From assembly GCA_001899085.1 (NCBI GenBank), contig MKVB01000001.1:1313323-1377322 (forward strand): 64,000 nt of DNA, read 5' to 3'. Under the pieces are notes generated by a model, which saw nothing but the letters and a program-made list of their open reading frames with translations, did not search any database and was not told the DNA's origin. The DNA comes from Devosia sp. 66-14. Its GTDB lineage: Bacteria > Pseudomonadota > Alphaproteobacteria > Rhizobiales > Devosiaceae. Within the stretch, counting starts at the first letter, position 1, and every line of letters begins with the position of its first letter. Of this stretch, positions 26,212-35,072 are shown piece after piece. The position numbers and the translations under genes were made by a program.

Positions 26212-27036
26212 TCAGCCCTTTACCGCGCCGCCGGTCAGCCCGGCGATGATATATTTCTGCGCAAACACATAGAGCAGCACTGCCGGGACGATCGTGAGGG
26301 TGACGAAGGCGAGGATCAGGCTCCATTCGGTGCCGTACTCGCCGCGATACTGCATGATGCCGAGCGGCCAGGGGTAGTTGGCGTCCGAGTTGATCACCAC
26401 CAGCGGCAGCAGGTAGTTGTTCCAACTGTTGATCAGCGTAATGACGCCGACAGTGGAGAGGATCGGCAGCGACAGCGGCAGCGTCACCTGCAGGAAAAAC
26501 CTGAGGTAGGAGCAGCCATCGACCTGCGCCGATTCCCACAACTCTCCCGGTAGCGCCAGGAAGGCCTGCCGCATCAGCAGGATGGCGAACCCCAGTCCGA
26601 ACGCCACCTGCGGCAGCACCACGCCCCAATAGGTGTCGAGCAGCCCCAGGTCGCGCAGCTTGATGAACAGCGGCAGGATACCGGTGGCGACCGGAAACAG
26701 CAGACCCAGCAGCAGGTAGTTGAGCAGCCAGCCGCTGCCGAAGAACTTGATCTGGGCGAAGGCGAAGGCCGCCATCGAACTCACCACCAGGGTCAGCGCC
26801 ACAGTGAGCCCGGCGATCACCAGCGAGTTGATCAGGTACTGCCAGAGACGGGGCCCACCGAGGATCGAGGCATAGTTCTTGAGTTCCCAGACCTGCGGCA
26901 GGCCAAGCGGGTTGACCCGCAACTCGCCCAGCGACTTGAAGCCGCCGAGCAGCGTGGTGACGAAAGGGATCGCCACCAGCACGGCCGCGAGGATCAGCAC
27001 TGCGTAGCGAATGACGGGAAAGGCGTTGACGCGCAT
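26212..27036 (-). CDS. Sugar ABC transporter permease, MalG type
   Basis: A 274-aa inner-membrane permease with about six helices. The EAA-type loop (WESAQVDGCSYLRFFLQVTL) lies in the C-terminal half. It follows the MalF-type permease by 4 bp. No ATPase gene belongs to this operon, so it must borrow one. Confidence 0.9.
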   Translation of the reverse strand: MRVNAFPVIRYAVLILAAVLVAIPFVTTLLGGFKSLGELRVNPLGLPQVWELKNYASILGGPRLWQYLINSLVIAGLTVALTLVVSSMAAFAFAQIKFFGSGWLLNYLLLGLLFPVATGILPLFIKLRDLGLLDTYWGVVLPQVAFGLGFAILLMRQAFLALPGELWESAQVDGCSYLRFFLQVTLPLSLPILSTVGVITLINSWNNYLLPLVVINSDANYPWPLGIMQYRGEYGTEWSLILAFVTLTIVPAVLLYVFAQKYIIAGLTGGAVKG

Positions 27037-27040
27037 CTGC

Positions 27041-27964
27041 TCAGTCCTTGGCCATGAGGAGCCGGCGGTAGGAAAAGGCGAAGACGACGCAGACGAGGAA
27101 CAGGAACACGCCCACTGCGCTGCCGAAGCCGATGTTCAGCCGCACGATGCCGAAATTGTAGAGGTAGCTGACCAGCGTCTGCGTCGAGTTCTGCGGGCCG
27201 CCGCCGGTCAGCGGCATGATCAGGTCGAAGAACTGCAAGGAGCCAATGATCGAAAAGAACACCGTCAGGCGGATCGTGGGGCCCATCATCGGCACGATCA
27301 CCCGGATCAGCGTGTCCCACCAGGACGCCCCGTCGATGCGGGCGGCTTCCAGCACCTCCCGCGGGATCGACTGCAGGCCGGCGATGTAGATGATCATGTG
27401 GAGGCCGAAATACTTCCACACCACCACCGCCAGCACGGCGTACATGGCGAGGTCGCGGTCGGCGAGGAGGTAGGGCGCGGTGAAGCCGAACAGTCCGGCA
27501 ACGAACTGCACCACTCCGTATTGGCCATCGTAGAGAAAGCGCCAGATCAGGCCCGCGGCCACATCGGCGAGGATATAGGGGATGAAGAAGATCGCCCGGA
27601 AGAAGGACACGCCCTTGAACTTGTCGGCGACCAGCACGGCGAGGAGGAAAGCCAGCGGCAGCGCCACCAGGATCGAAACGACGATGATCAGGAAGTTGTT
27701 GAACAGGGCGCGGGAAAACACCGGGTGCGAGAACATCCGCTGGTAGTTCTTGAGCCCGACGAACTGGCCGACATCGCCATAGCCGCCCCATTCGTAAAAG
27801 CTGAAGCTCGCCGCTTCCGCCATCGGCAGGATCACCAAGGTGGTGAACAGCAGCAGCGCCGGCAGAATGAAGATCAGCGCGGTGGTGGTGCCGCGGCTGA
27901 GCCGCAGCGGTTTGTTCGCCCGCGTGTAGAGGGCGCCGATCTTCTCAGCGATTGCCATGGCCAT
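27041..27964 (-). CDS. Sugar ABC transporter permease, MalF type
   Basis: A 307-aa inner-membrane permease with about six helices. The coupling loop reads LEAARIDGASWWDTLIRVIVP. AGGAAC lies before the ATG. It sits between the binding-protein gene and the MalG-type permease gene. Normal length. Confidence 0.9.
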   Translation of the reverse strand: MAMAIAEKIGALYTRANKPLRLSRGTTTALIFILPALLLFTTLVILPMAEAASFSFYEWGGYGDVGQFVGLKNYQRMFSHPVFSRALFNNFLIIVVSILVALPLAFLLAVLVADKFKGVSFFRAIFFIPYILADVAAGLIWRFLYDGQYGVVQFVAGLFGFTAPYLLADRDLAMYAVLAVVVWKYFGLHMIIYIAGLQSIPREVLEAARIDGASWWDTLIRVIVPMMGPTIRLTVFFSIIGSLQFFDLIMPLTGGGPQNSTQTLVSYLYNFGIVRLNIGFGSAVGVFLFLVCVVFAFSYRRLLMAKD

Positions 27965-28039
27965 GCGGTGTTCCTTGCGACGCCCCGTTCAGCGACAGGC
28001 GCCGCATCGATCTGCTCGACGCGGCGCCCGGCTTTTCCG

Positions 28040-29305
28040 TCAGTGGCTGAATTCCCAGGCGGTCTGCAGGGCATCGGCGGCCTCCTCGGCCGTGCGGTCG
28101 CCGGTGACCACGCTGGTGACGATATCGAGCAGTTCGCGGTTCACTTCCTCCGAGAACATCACGTTGTAGAAGTTCTGGTGGAAGGCCGAGGCCTCGATGG
28201 TCTGGGCCACCATCTTCTGCCACGTGTCCTTGAGCTCGTCGGCCATGCCCGGCATCGGCGCGATCTGGTAGCCCTCATTGGCCAGCTTGATCAGGTTTTC
28301 CCGGCTCGAGTAGTAGCGCACGAAATCGACCGCCGCGTCCGAGGCATCCTTGAAGAAGATCCAGCCGTTGACGCCGCCGAAGGTCTCCTTGCTGTCGACG
28401 ATGCCGGTCTCGACCTGCGGGAAGGCGAACCAGCCCAGGTCGTCGCCGAGCCCCTGGCCGGAGGCGCTTTCGGTCGCCGTCGACGCCCTGGCCCAATCGC
28501 CCTGCAGCAGCATGGCGGCTTCGCCATTGCCGAACTTGGCGTAGGAATCGCCGGTGGTGGCGGCCTGCCAGCCCTCCTGCCACGGGTTCTTGGCCGAAAG
28601 GTCGGCCAACAGCTGGAAGGCCTGGACGAAGGCCGGGTCGCGGAACCCTTCGCCCTCGCCGGCGAGCGCCGCGTTCAGCTTCTCATGCCCGGCGGTGCGG
28701 ATCGCGAGGTAAGAGAAATAGAAGTGCTGCGGCCAGCCCTCCTGCCCACCCAGCGCCATCGGCGTGATGCCGGCCGCCTCGAGCTTGTCGACCGCCGCCA
28801 TGAGGCCCGACCAGGTGCCCAGCGACGCCTCGTCGATGCCGGCCTGGGCGAACAGCTTCTTGTTGTAGAAGAAGCCGACCAGCGAGGTGCGCACCGGCAC
28901 GCCATAGATTTTGCCGTCGACAGTGAAGGCGCCGAAGGCCGAGGGGGCGATCGAGGTCTTCCAGGCGTCATCGACCGAGGCGCTGATGTCGCGCAGCACG
29001 CCGCCCTTCACCTGCTCGGCGAGCACGCCACCGCCCCAGCTGTAGAAGATGTCGGGCGCGTCGTTCGACTGCAACATGGTCGGCAGGCGGGCCTTGTAGG
29101 CCTCGTTCTCGAGATATTGCAGCTTGATATCGACGTCGGGATGCAACGCCTCATAGCCGGCGGCGATCTCCTCGAACACCCGCACGGTGTCGGGGTTCTG
29201 CTCGATATGCACCCAGTTGACCACCTCCTGGGCGGAGGCCGCCGAAGCCGTCAGCAGCGCGGCTGACAGGCTCAAGGCAAGACGGAATTTCGACAGTGAT
29301 GACAT
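28040..29305 (-). CDS. Sugar ABC transporter substrate-binding protein
   Basis: A 421-aa family 1 extracellular solute-binding protein with a Sec signal peptide (cleavage near ASAQ, residue 26). It begins EVVNWVHIEQNPDTVRVFEEIAAGYEA after processing and contains the family's typical SWGGGVLAEQVKGG and EAAMLLQGDWA segments. GGAGGATCC precedes the ATG at 29305. It is the first gene of the importer operon and lies 79 bases downstream of the AACCT...AGGTT operator. The sugar is unknown; the neighbouring GH5-like protein, dehydratase and lactonase suggest an oligosaccharide or aldonate. Confidence 0.9.
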   Translation of the reverse strand: MSSLSKFRLALSLSAALLTASAASAQEVVNWVHIEQNPDTVRVFEEIAAGYEALHPDVDIKLQYLENEAYKARLPTMLQSNDAPDIFYSWGGGVLAEQVKGGVLRDISASVDDAWKTSIAPSAFGAFTVDGKIYGVPVRTSLVGFFYNKKLFAQAGIDEASLGTWSGLMAAVDKLEAAGITPMALGGQEGWPQHFYFSYLAIRTAGHEKLNAALAGEGEGFRDPAFVQAFQLLADLSAKNPWQEGWQAATTGDSYAKFGNGEAAMLLQGDWARASTATESASGQGLGDDLGWFAFPQVETGIVDSKETFGGVNGWIFFKDASDAAVDFVRYYSSRENLIKLANEGYQIAPMPGMADELKDTWQKMVAQTIEASAFHQNFYNVMFSEEVNRELLDIVTSVVTGDRTAEEAADALQTAWEFSH

Positions 29306-29383
29306 ACGGATCCTCCCCGGGGGTTCATCGTCAGCGAGCAACGGCGATGGCGCGACACGCGTCTCTATCCACCGATTGCGCCA

Positions 29384-29400
29384 AACCTGTTAGATAGGTT
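29384..29400. promoter_or_regulatory. Operator copy 1 (AACCT-N7-AGGTT)
   Basis: AACCTGTTAGATAGGTT is an inverted repeat with 5-bp arms, 79 bases upstream of the binding-protein gene. The same 17 bases, with only the last base changed, occur at 31741-31757. FadR-family regulators bind palindromes of this size, and a FadR-type regulator is encoded in the same operon. Confidence 0.8.
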
Positions 29401-29467
29401 GACAGATACCATGTCAATACATTGGTGCGTGGTTGGCGGGAGAAATGGGATGCTAATGCCCGGGCGG

Positions 29468-29672
29468 CTCGGCCCCCTCTCCCTTGCGAAAACTAGGGAC
29501 TTAGCTGCGCTAAGCCCAAGTTTTCGCTTTCTCCCCCGCCAAGGGGGAGAGTCCCGACTGACAGTCCGATGCAGATGGAAGCCACCGCTCATCTCCCCCT
29601 TGGCGGGGGAGAAAGCAAAATCTTGGGTTTAGCCATTTGGCTAAGCCTTAGATTTTGCAAGAGAGGGGAGCG
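29468..29672. repeat. Long GC-rich inverted-repeat element
   Basis: Two halves face each other. The outer arms are CCCCTCTCCCTTGC-like and GCAAGAGAGGGGAG. Inner segments are TTTCTCCCCCGCCAAGGGGGAGA on the left and CTCCCCCTTGGCGGGGGAGAAA on the right. It resembles the CTCCCCC...GGGGGAG repeats elsewhere in the window but with different flanks. Confidence 0.75.
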
Positions 29673-29725
29673 TGAGGAGCCACAATGTCCCGGCGTGCGC
29701 CACCCAGCAGGAGCATGAAGCCCCC

Positions 29726-30451
29726 CTAAAACCCGCCATCCACCGCGATGTTCTGGCCGGTGATCATCGCCGCGCCGGGCGAGCACAGGAACTCGATCAC
29801 CGCGGCGACGTCATCAGGCTCGATCCGGCGCTTCAGGCACTGGTTCTCCAGCACCCAGGAATTGTACTCTTCAAGCCGGTCGCCGAACACGCGCTGCTCG
29901 GCATCCGAGACCACCGCGCCGGGCGATACCGCATTGACCCGGATGGCGAACGGCCCGAGCTCGCGGGCCAGCGAGCGGGTCAGCCCCAGCATCGCCCCCT
30001 TCGAGGTCACATAGGGCACATAGCCGTCCCAGCGGCCGTTCAGCGTCACCGAGCAGAAGTTGATGATCACCCCCTGGCGCCGCTGCTTCATCAGCGGCGC
30101 AACCGCCCGGCTGAGCGCGAAGGCGGCCGAGGAATTGATCCGCATCTGCTCCTCGAACTCCTCGATCGAGAAGTCTTCGAACGGCTTGTTGAGGATCAGC
30201 GCGGCGTTGTTGACCAGCACATCGAAGCCGCCGCAGCGCTCCGCCTCGGCCGTGACCAGCCGGGCGGACCCCTGCAGATCGCCCAGGTCCTGGAACAGGT
30301 AGCGCGCTCCGGGGTGCCGGCGTGCCGCCTCGCTCCCGGCCAGTTGCGGCCGATCGAGCAGGTAGAGCTGGTCGCCTGCCGCGCTGAACCGGCGCGCTTG
30401 CGCCTCGCCCAGCGTTCCCAGCCCACCGGTAATGAGAATATTGCGCGCCAT
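29726..30451 (-). CDS. Short-chain dehydrogenase/reductase
   Basis: NAD(P)-dependent dehydrogenase (241 aa). Cofactor motif ITGGLGTLG (7-15), NNAA at 81-84, and catalytic Ser134, Tyr147 and Lys151 (YVTSK). The C-terminal IAVDGGF is typical of sugar- and keto-acid-acting SDRs. It is 14 bp downstream of the enolase-superfamily gene, so both are co-transcribed. A 2-keto-3-deoxy sugar-acid dehydrogenase would fit the pathway but is inferred from context. Confidence 0.88.
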   Translation of the reverse strand: MARNILITGGLGTLGEAQARRFSAAGDQLYLLDRPQLAGSEAARRHPGARYLFQDLGDLQGSARLVTAEAERCGGFDVLVNNAALILNKPFEDFSIEEFEEQMRINSSAAFALSRAVAPLMKQRRQGVIINFCSVTLNGRWDGYVPYVTSKGAMLGLTRSLARELGPFAIRVNAVSPGAVVSDAEQRVFGDRLEEYNSWVLENQCLKRRIEPDDVAAVIEFLCSPGAAMITGQNIAVDGGF

Positions 30452-30465
30452 CGCTCCGGCCTCCC

Positions 30466-31677
30466 TCAGTTCGCAGCCTTGCCCGACAGCTGGCGCGAGA
30501 TGGTGAACTTGCGGTCGAGGTCGGGCGCCAGCTCCAGGCCGAGCCCCGCCCCCTCGGGCACCGTGATGCGGCCATTGCTGACCGGCGGCACCGCCGTGAC
30601 GATGTCGCGATACCAGGTCCGGTAGAAGGCCCTGACGCTTTCCTGCACCAGCGCATTGGGCGCGTTGAGCGACAGGTGCGTCGAGGCCGCCAGCACCACC
30701 GGCCCGGTGCAGTCGTGCGGCGCGATCGGCAGGTGCCAGGCCTCGGCCATCGTGGCGATCTTCTTGGCTTCCGACAGCCCGCCGCACCAGGAGAGGTCCA
30801 GCATCACCACGCCGGCAGACTCGGTGGCGAGCAGGTCGCGGAAAGCCCAGCGCGTCGCCAGCGTCTCCGAGGCGCAGAGCGGCGCGGTCGAGGCCTCGGC
30901 ATAGCGCTTGAGGTCGCCCAGCGAGTCCATCTTGATCGGGTCCTCGTGCCAGAAGGTGCCGAACGGCGCCAGCGCCCGGGCGATCTCGATGGCCGGTCCG
31001 AGCTGCCACATCGAGTGGAACTCCACCATCACATCCATGCGGTCGCCGACCCGCTCGCGGATCTTCTCGAACGGCTTGAGCGCCGTCTTGAGATCTTCCT
31101 TGGAGATATAGAGCCCGCCGGTTTTCTCGGCCGCCACGTCGAACGGCCAGATCTTCATGGCGGTGATGCCTTCGGCCAGTAGGTCCTCGGCCAGCGCGCC
31201 CGCATCGGTGAGAAAGGCCTCGAGATCGGCATATTCGCGGTTGGTGTCAGCCAGCCCGTAATTGGTCACCTGCTGGCCACCCTGCCGCATGTAGCTGTTG
31301 CCGGCGCAGGTATTGTAGGTGTGGATATCGGTGCGGGTGAAGCCGCCCAGCAGCTGCGCTATCGGCTGGCCGGTCAGCTTGCCCAGGAGGTCCCACAGCG
31401 CGATGTCGACCGCCGAATTGCCCCGCATCTCCGCCCCGGTCGAGGCGAAGCCCAGGTAGCCGGCAAGGCTCTTGGAGATGTGATCGATGCGCCGCGGGTC
31501 CTCGCCGAGGAGCTTAGGCGCCACCGTCTCATGCAGGTAGGCCTCGACGGCGCGGGCGCCGAAGAAGGTCTCCCCCAACCCCTTCAACCCCTCGTCGGTA
31601 TGCACTTCCACCCACAGGCAGTTGGGGTGCTCGGCCGCCCGAACAGTCTCAATCCCGATGATCTTCACGCCATACAC
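30466..31677 (-). CDS. Enolase-superfamily (mandelate racemase/MLE) sugar-acid dehydratase
   Basis: A 403-aa member of the mandelate racemase subgroup. The Lys base is in AMKIWPFD (K175). Metal ligands appear as E219 (VEFHSMW), E245 (WHEDP) and E271 (ASETLATRW). The Asp-His dyad is D294 (DLSWCGG) and H321 (APHDCTGP). The Glu as first metal ligand and the MKIWPFD motif put it outside the well-studied galactonate and rhamnonate dehydratases, in a subgroup whose substrate I cannot name. The start is a GTG preceded by GGGAAG. It is read away from the operator at 31741-31757. Confidence 0.85.
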   Translation of the reverse strand: MYGVKIIGIETVRAAEHPNCLWVEVHTDEGLKGLGETFFGARAVEAYLHETVAPKLLGEDPRRIDHISKSLAGYLGFASTGAEMRGNSAVDIALWDLLGKLTGQPIAQLLGGFTRTDIHTYNTCAGNSYMRQGGQQVTNYGLADTNREYADLEAFLTDAGALAEDLLAEGITAMKIWPFDVAAEKTGGLYISKEDLKTALKPFEKIRERVGDRMDVMVEFHSMWQLGPAIEIARALAPFGTFWHEDPIKMDSLGDLKRYAEASTAPLCASETLATRWAFRDLLATESAGVVMLDLSWCGGLSEAKKIATMAEAWHLPIAPHDCTGPVVLAASTHLSLNAPNALVQESVRAFYRTWYRDIVTAVPPVSNGRITVPEGAGLGLELAPDLDRKFTISRQLSGKAAN

Positions 31678-31740
31678 CTTCCCGTTGCCTGACTCAGGGA
31701 TAGAGCCGCGGCCGTCGCTGATTCAAGAGTGAATAGCGCC

Positions 31741-31757
31741 AACCTGTTAGATAGGTC
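31741..31757. promoter_or_regulatory. Operator copy 2 (AACCT-N7-AGGTC)
   Basis: AACCTGTTAGATAGGTC matches 29384-29400 in 16 of 17 bases. It lies 64 bases from the enolase-superfamily gene start on one side and 95 bases from the cellulase-like gene start on the other, so it can control both divergent units. Confidence 0.8.
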
Positions 31758-31851
31758 AAACGGCTTTTGGCCGATATTTGTGCAATGAGCTATTGCTGCC
31801 GGCGTTACGCACACGCTAGCCTTGCACCAGAACATCGCTCTGGAGCCCAGC

Positions 31852-32964
31852 ATGCCCGTCACCCGCGTCACCCGCCCCTATGCCATCACCATGTGGGAGT
31901 TCTCGTGGATCGAGCGGCGCTGGCCCGGCGCCGGCTACGAGGATTGGGACCAGGCGCTCGACGAGCTGGTCGAGCGCGGCTACGACGCGGTGCGCATCGA
32001 CGCCTTCCCGCACCTGATCGGCGTCGATCCGAACGGCAGCTTCATCATCGAATCCGACGGCCAGGACGGCGACTGGGGTGCGCCCGGCGACGTCGAGGTG
32101 GCGCGGCCGGGCCCTGCCCTGGTCGAATTCATCGGCAAATGCCGCGATCGCGGCGTCATGGTTGGGCTCTCGACCTGGTACAAGCGCGACCGCGACAATG
32201 TCCGCATGCGCATCCGCAACGAGGCGGACCAGGCCCGCGTCTGGGCCGATACGCTGCGCATCGTCCGCGATGCCGGATTGCTCGACGCCATCCTCTATGT
32301 CGATCTCTGCAACGAGTTCCCCAACGCCAAATGGGCGCCCTATCTCTACGGCTCGGATGAAGCGCCTGCCGAACTGCTGACCACGCCACGCCTGCGCAAG
32401 TGGATGCGCGACAGCATCGCGCTGCTGCGTGCCGAGTTCGGCGATCTCGACTACACCTACTCGCAGTCCAGCCAGTTCGACCTGTGGCCGGAACAGGACG
32501 TGTCGATGCTGGATTTCCTCGAGCCGCATATCTGGATGAACAATCCCTCTTGCAGCAGCTTCAACGCCGAGATTGGCTATTCCTTCCGCACGCGCGAGTT
32601 CCAGAACTTCATGACCCGCTCGCGCCCGCACTATCTCGCCAACAAGCCGCGCTTCGACGCGGCGCTGACCGAATGGATCGACAAGGCGGCCGACTGGTCG
32701 AAGCGGACCGGCAAGCCGCTGGTGACCACCGAATCGTGGGCGGTGATCAACTACCGCGACTGGCCGATGGCTGACTGGGGCTGGGTGATGGACCTGTGCG
32801 CAGAGGGCGTCGAGCAGGCGGCGGCGACCGGCCGCTGGACGGCGATCTGCACGTCGAACTTCTGTGGACCGCAATACCGTGGCATGTGGCGCGATATTGG
32901 CTGGCACCGGCGCCTGACCGATATCATCAAGTCGTCGCCGCTGGCGGCCGAGTTCCGCAAGTAG
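31852..32964 (+). CDS. Cellulase-like (GH5-type) family protein
   Basis: A 370-aa TIM-barrel protein of the cellulase-like family. It starts with YAITMWEFSWIERRWPGAGYEDWD. The acid/base position of clan-A hydrolases is seen as CNEFP (N154-E155) and the likely nucleophile as TTESWAV (E294). There is no signal peptide, so it acts in the cytoplasm on an imported oligosaccharide or glycoside. GGAG precedes the ATG at 31852. The lactonase gene follows 11 bp downstream. The exact bond cleaved is unknown. Confidence 0.83.
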   Translation: MPVTRVTRPYAITMWEFSWIERRWPGAGYEDWDQALDELVERGYDAVRIDAFPHLIGVDPNGSFIIESDGQDGDWGAPGDVEVARPGPALVEFIGKCRDRGVMVGLSTWYKRDRDNVRMRIRNEADQARVWADTLRIVRDAGLLDAILYVDLCNEFPNAKWAPYLYGSDEAPAELLTTPRLRKWMRDSIALLRAEFGDLDYTYSQSSQFDLWPEQDVSMLDFLEPHIWMNNPSCSSFNAEIGYSFRTREFQNFMTRSRPHYLANKPRFDAALTEWIDKAADWSKRTGKPLVTTESWAVINYRDWPMADWGWVMDLCAEGVEQAAATGRWTAICTSNFCGPQYRGMWRDIGWHRRLTDIIKSSPLAAEFRK

Positions 32965-32975
32965 CGAGCCCTCAG

Positions 32976-33869
32976 ATGCCTGAAGCCGCCGTCATCTTCG
33001 ACGCCCGCAACATCGTCGGCGAAAGCATCATCTGGTCCACGGCCGAAGCGGCGCTCTACTGGGTGGATATCGTCGGCAGCGCCATCCACCGGCTGGACCC
33101 GGCAAGCGGCGCCCACCGCCAGTGGGTGACGCCGGAACTGCCGACCTCCATCGGGTTGAGGCGTGGCGGTGGCTTTGTCGTCGGCCTCCGCCAGCGCGTC
33201 GCCCTGTGGTCACCCGGCGGCAGCTTCGAAACCTTCGCCGTCCCCGAACCCGACCAGCCGGGCAACCGGCTGAATGAGGGCGTGGTGGCGCCGGACGGTT
33301 CGTTCTGGGTCGGCACCATGCAGGACAATATCGGCGCCGATGGCGGCCCGAAGCCCGCGCCGGATCGAACCGGCCGCCTCTATCGGCTCTCGCCGGAGGG
33401 CAAGGTGACCGCCCTCTGCCCCGAGCGCTTCGGCATCACCAACACCATGGTCTGGCTCGATGATGGCCGCTTCGTCACCGCCGACACGACAACCAATGCG
33501 CTGCTGGCCTTCGACTATGACCCTGTGGCCCTCACCCTCACCAACCCGCGCCCCTTCACCCCGCCGATATCGCGCGGCCTTCCCGATGGCTCGACCCGCG
33601 ACCAGGCGAGCGCCGTATACAATTGCCGCGTCGCTGGCGGAGCCGGCATCGCCAGGATCCTCCCATCCGGCACTATCGAGATGATAGAGCTGCCGGTCAG
33701 TTCGCCCACCAGCTGCGCCTTTGGCGGCCCTGACCTGCGGACACTCTACGTCACCTCGGCGCGCTTCGGCATGAGCGAGGCGGAGTTGGGGGCACGCTCG
33801 CAGGAGGGCGCGCTGGTTGCCGTAGAGCTGCCAACCCCAGGCACGGCATCGTACCTGTTCGCGCCATAG
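32976..33869 (+). CDS. SMP-30/gluconolactonase family protein
   Basis: A six-bladed beta-propeller lactonase (297 aa) expected to open a sugar-acid lactone. Metal-ligand regions are GESIIW (Glu), NRLNEGVVAPDG (Asn), GITNTMVW (Asn) and LPDGSTRD (Asp). The segment after the last motif is unusual: where most members read D-x-x-G-x-x-W it has DQASAVYNCRVAGG. It is co-transcribed with the cellulase-like gene and under the same operator. Confidence 0.85.
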   Translation: MPEAAVIFDARNIVGESIIWSTAEAALYWVDIVGSAIHRLDPASGAHRQWVTPELPTSIGLRRGGGFVVGLRQRVALWSPGGSFETFAVPEPDQPGNRLNEGVVAPDGSFWVGTMQDNIGADGGPKPAPDRTGRLYRLSPEGKVTALCPERFGITNTMVWLDDGRFVTADTTTNALLAFDYDPVALTLTNPRPFTPPISRGLPDGSTRDQASAVYNCRVAGGAGIARILPSGTIEMIELPVSSPTSCAFGGPDLRTLYVTSARFGMSEAELGARSQEGALVAVELPTPGTASYLFAP

Positions 33870-33876
33870 CCGTGGC

Positions 33877-34395
33877 TCAGGCGACCCGGGCCACCTGCCC
33901 CGCCTGCATTTCCGTCGCGACCACTGCCTCGTAGGCCGCTTCCATCCGGGCGAATGCCGAGACGTCCGGCGGCGGGGCGCCCAGGTGGATGTGGCGCAGC
34001 TCCTGCATGAACTGCTCCCAGAGCAGCGGGCCGCCCTCTTCCAGCACCTGCGCGCCGCTGGCGAGATCGGCGGCGGGGTTGGTGTGGCGCAGGCCCCAGC
34101 TGCCCATCGCCGCCATCAGCGGCACGAGGTCGATCGCCTTCTCGGTGAGGCTGTAGAGCACGCGCTGCTTGTGCCTGGGGTCGGCGCCGCGCGACAGCAG
34201 TCCGTTGGCCGTCAACCGCTTGAGCCGGTCGGTGAGGATGTTGGAAGCGATGCCCTCGATGCTGCCGGTCAATAGCGAACGAAAGCTCCGCCGCTCACCG
34301 CCGAACATCGTGTCGCGCAGGATGATCAGGCTCCAGCGGTCGCCGAAGGTCTCCAGCGTGTTGTTGATCGGGCACCCTATGCTGCGGCTATGCAT
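33877..34395 (-). CDS. HxlR family transcriptional regulator
   Basis: A 172-aa winged-helix regulator. The HxlR signature is GCPINNTLETFGDRWSLIILRD with a Cys at position 8, followed by FRSLLTGSIEGIASNILTDRLKRL. Many HxlR proteins sense electrophiles or oxidants through such a Cys. It is divergent from the RibD-C gene at 34522, which it probably controls, together with the MBL-fold gene. Confidence 0.88.
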   Translation of the reverse strand: MHSRSIGCPINNTLETFGDRWSLIILRDTMFGGERRSFRSLLTGSIEGIASNILTDRLKRLTANGLLSRGADPRHKQRVLYSLTEKAIDLVPLMAAMGSWGLRHTNPAADLASGAQVLEEGGPLLWEQFMQELRHIHLGAPPPDVSAFARMEAAYEAVVATEMQAGQVARVA

Positions 34396-34521
34396 CGAAA
34401 ACCCTCCACCGAACTGGTTGCAAAATAGAGGTGGTTCCTGACCGAGATCGACTGTTAGCACAGGGGCCGGCGCAAATGCACGCAACCCCTCCGGGTCGCC
34501 GCCCCTCGATTGGAGCCCGCC

Positions 34522-35052
34522 ATGGCCAAGCTCGTGTTTGGAATGAACCAGTCTCTCGACGGCTATGTCGATTACATGAAATTTGCGCCCAGCCCGGCGC
34601 TGTTCCGCCACTTCATCGAGCAGGCGCGCCGCAATGCCGGCAGCCTCTACGGCAGCAAGCTCTACGAGATCATGCGCTACTGGGATGACGAACAGGCCGA
34701 TTGGGGCGACGAGGAGCGCGCCTTCGGCGCCGCCTGGCGCGAGACGCCGAAATTCGTGGTGTCGAAAACCCTGACCTCGGTCGGCCCCAACGCCACGCTG
34801 ATCGACGGCGATCTCGAAGCAGCGGTACGGGGCCTGAAGGCCGCGCACGAAGGCACCATCGAAGTCGGCGGCCCGGTGCTGGCGCAGCGGCTGACCGAGC
34901 TGGGCCTGATCGACGAATACTGCATCTACCTGCACCCGGTAGTGCTGGGCTCGGGCGACCCGTTCTTTGCTGGCCCCCGCTCGCCATTGCGGCTCAAGAG
35001 CAGCGAGCGGATGGACGACGACGTACTGCTGCTGACCTACGTGCCTGCCTGA
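34522..35052 (+). CDS. Dihydrofolate reductase-like (RibD C-terminal) protein
   Basis: A 176-aa protein with a RibD_C/DHFR fold: KLVFGMNQSLDGYVDYM at the N-terminus, then IEVGGPVLAQRLTELGLIDEYCIYLHPVVLGSGDPFF. Such stand-alone proteins are NADPH-dependent reductases of unknown substrate. TGGAG lies before the ATG at 34522. It is divergent from an HxlR regulator, a very common pairing. Confidence 0.88.
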   Translation: MAKLVFGMNQSLDGYVDYMKFAPSPALFRHFIEQARRNAGSLYGSKLYEIMRYWDDEQADWGDEERAFGAAWRETPKFVVSKTLTSVGPNATLIDGDLEAAVRGLKAAHEGTIEVGGPVLAQRLTELGLIDEYCIYLHPVVLGSGDPFFAGPRSPLRLKSSERMDDDVLLLTYVPA

Positions 35053-35072
35053 ACCTGGCCTGGAGAATAGCG

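Larger units (their letters stand above)
29306..29725. other. Intergenic region with operator and repeats
   Basis: 420 bases between the importer operon and the SDR gene. It holds the AACCT...AGGTT operator (29384-29400) and a GC-rich inverted-repeat element (29468-29672). I see no gene. Confidence 0.65.
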
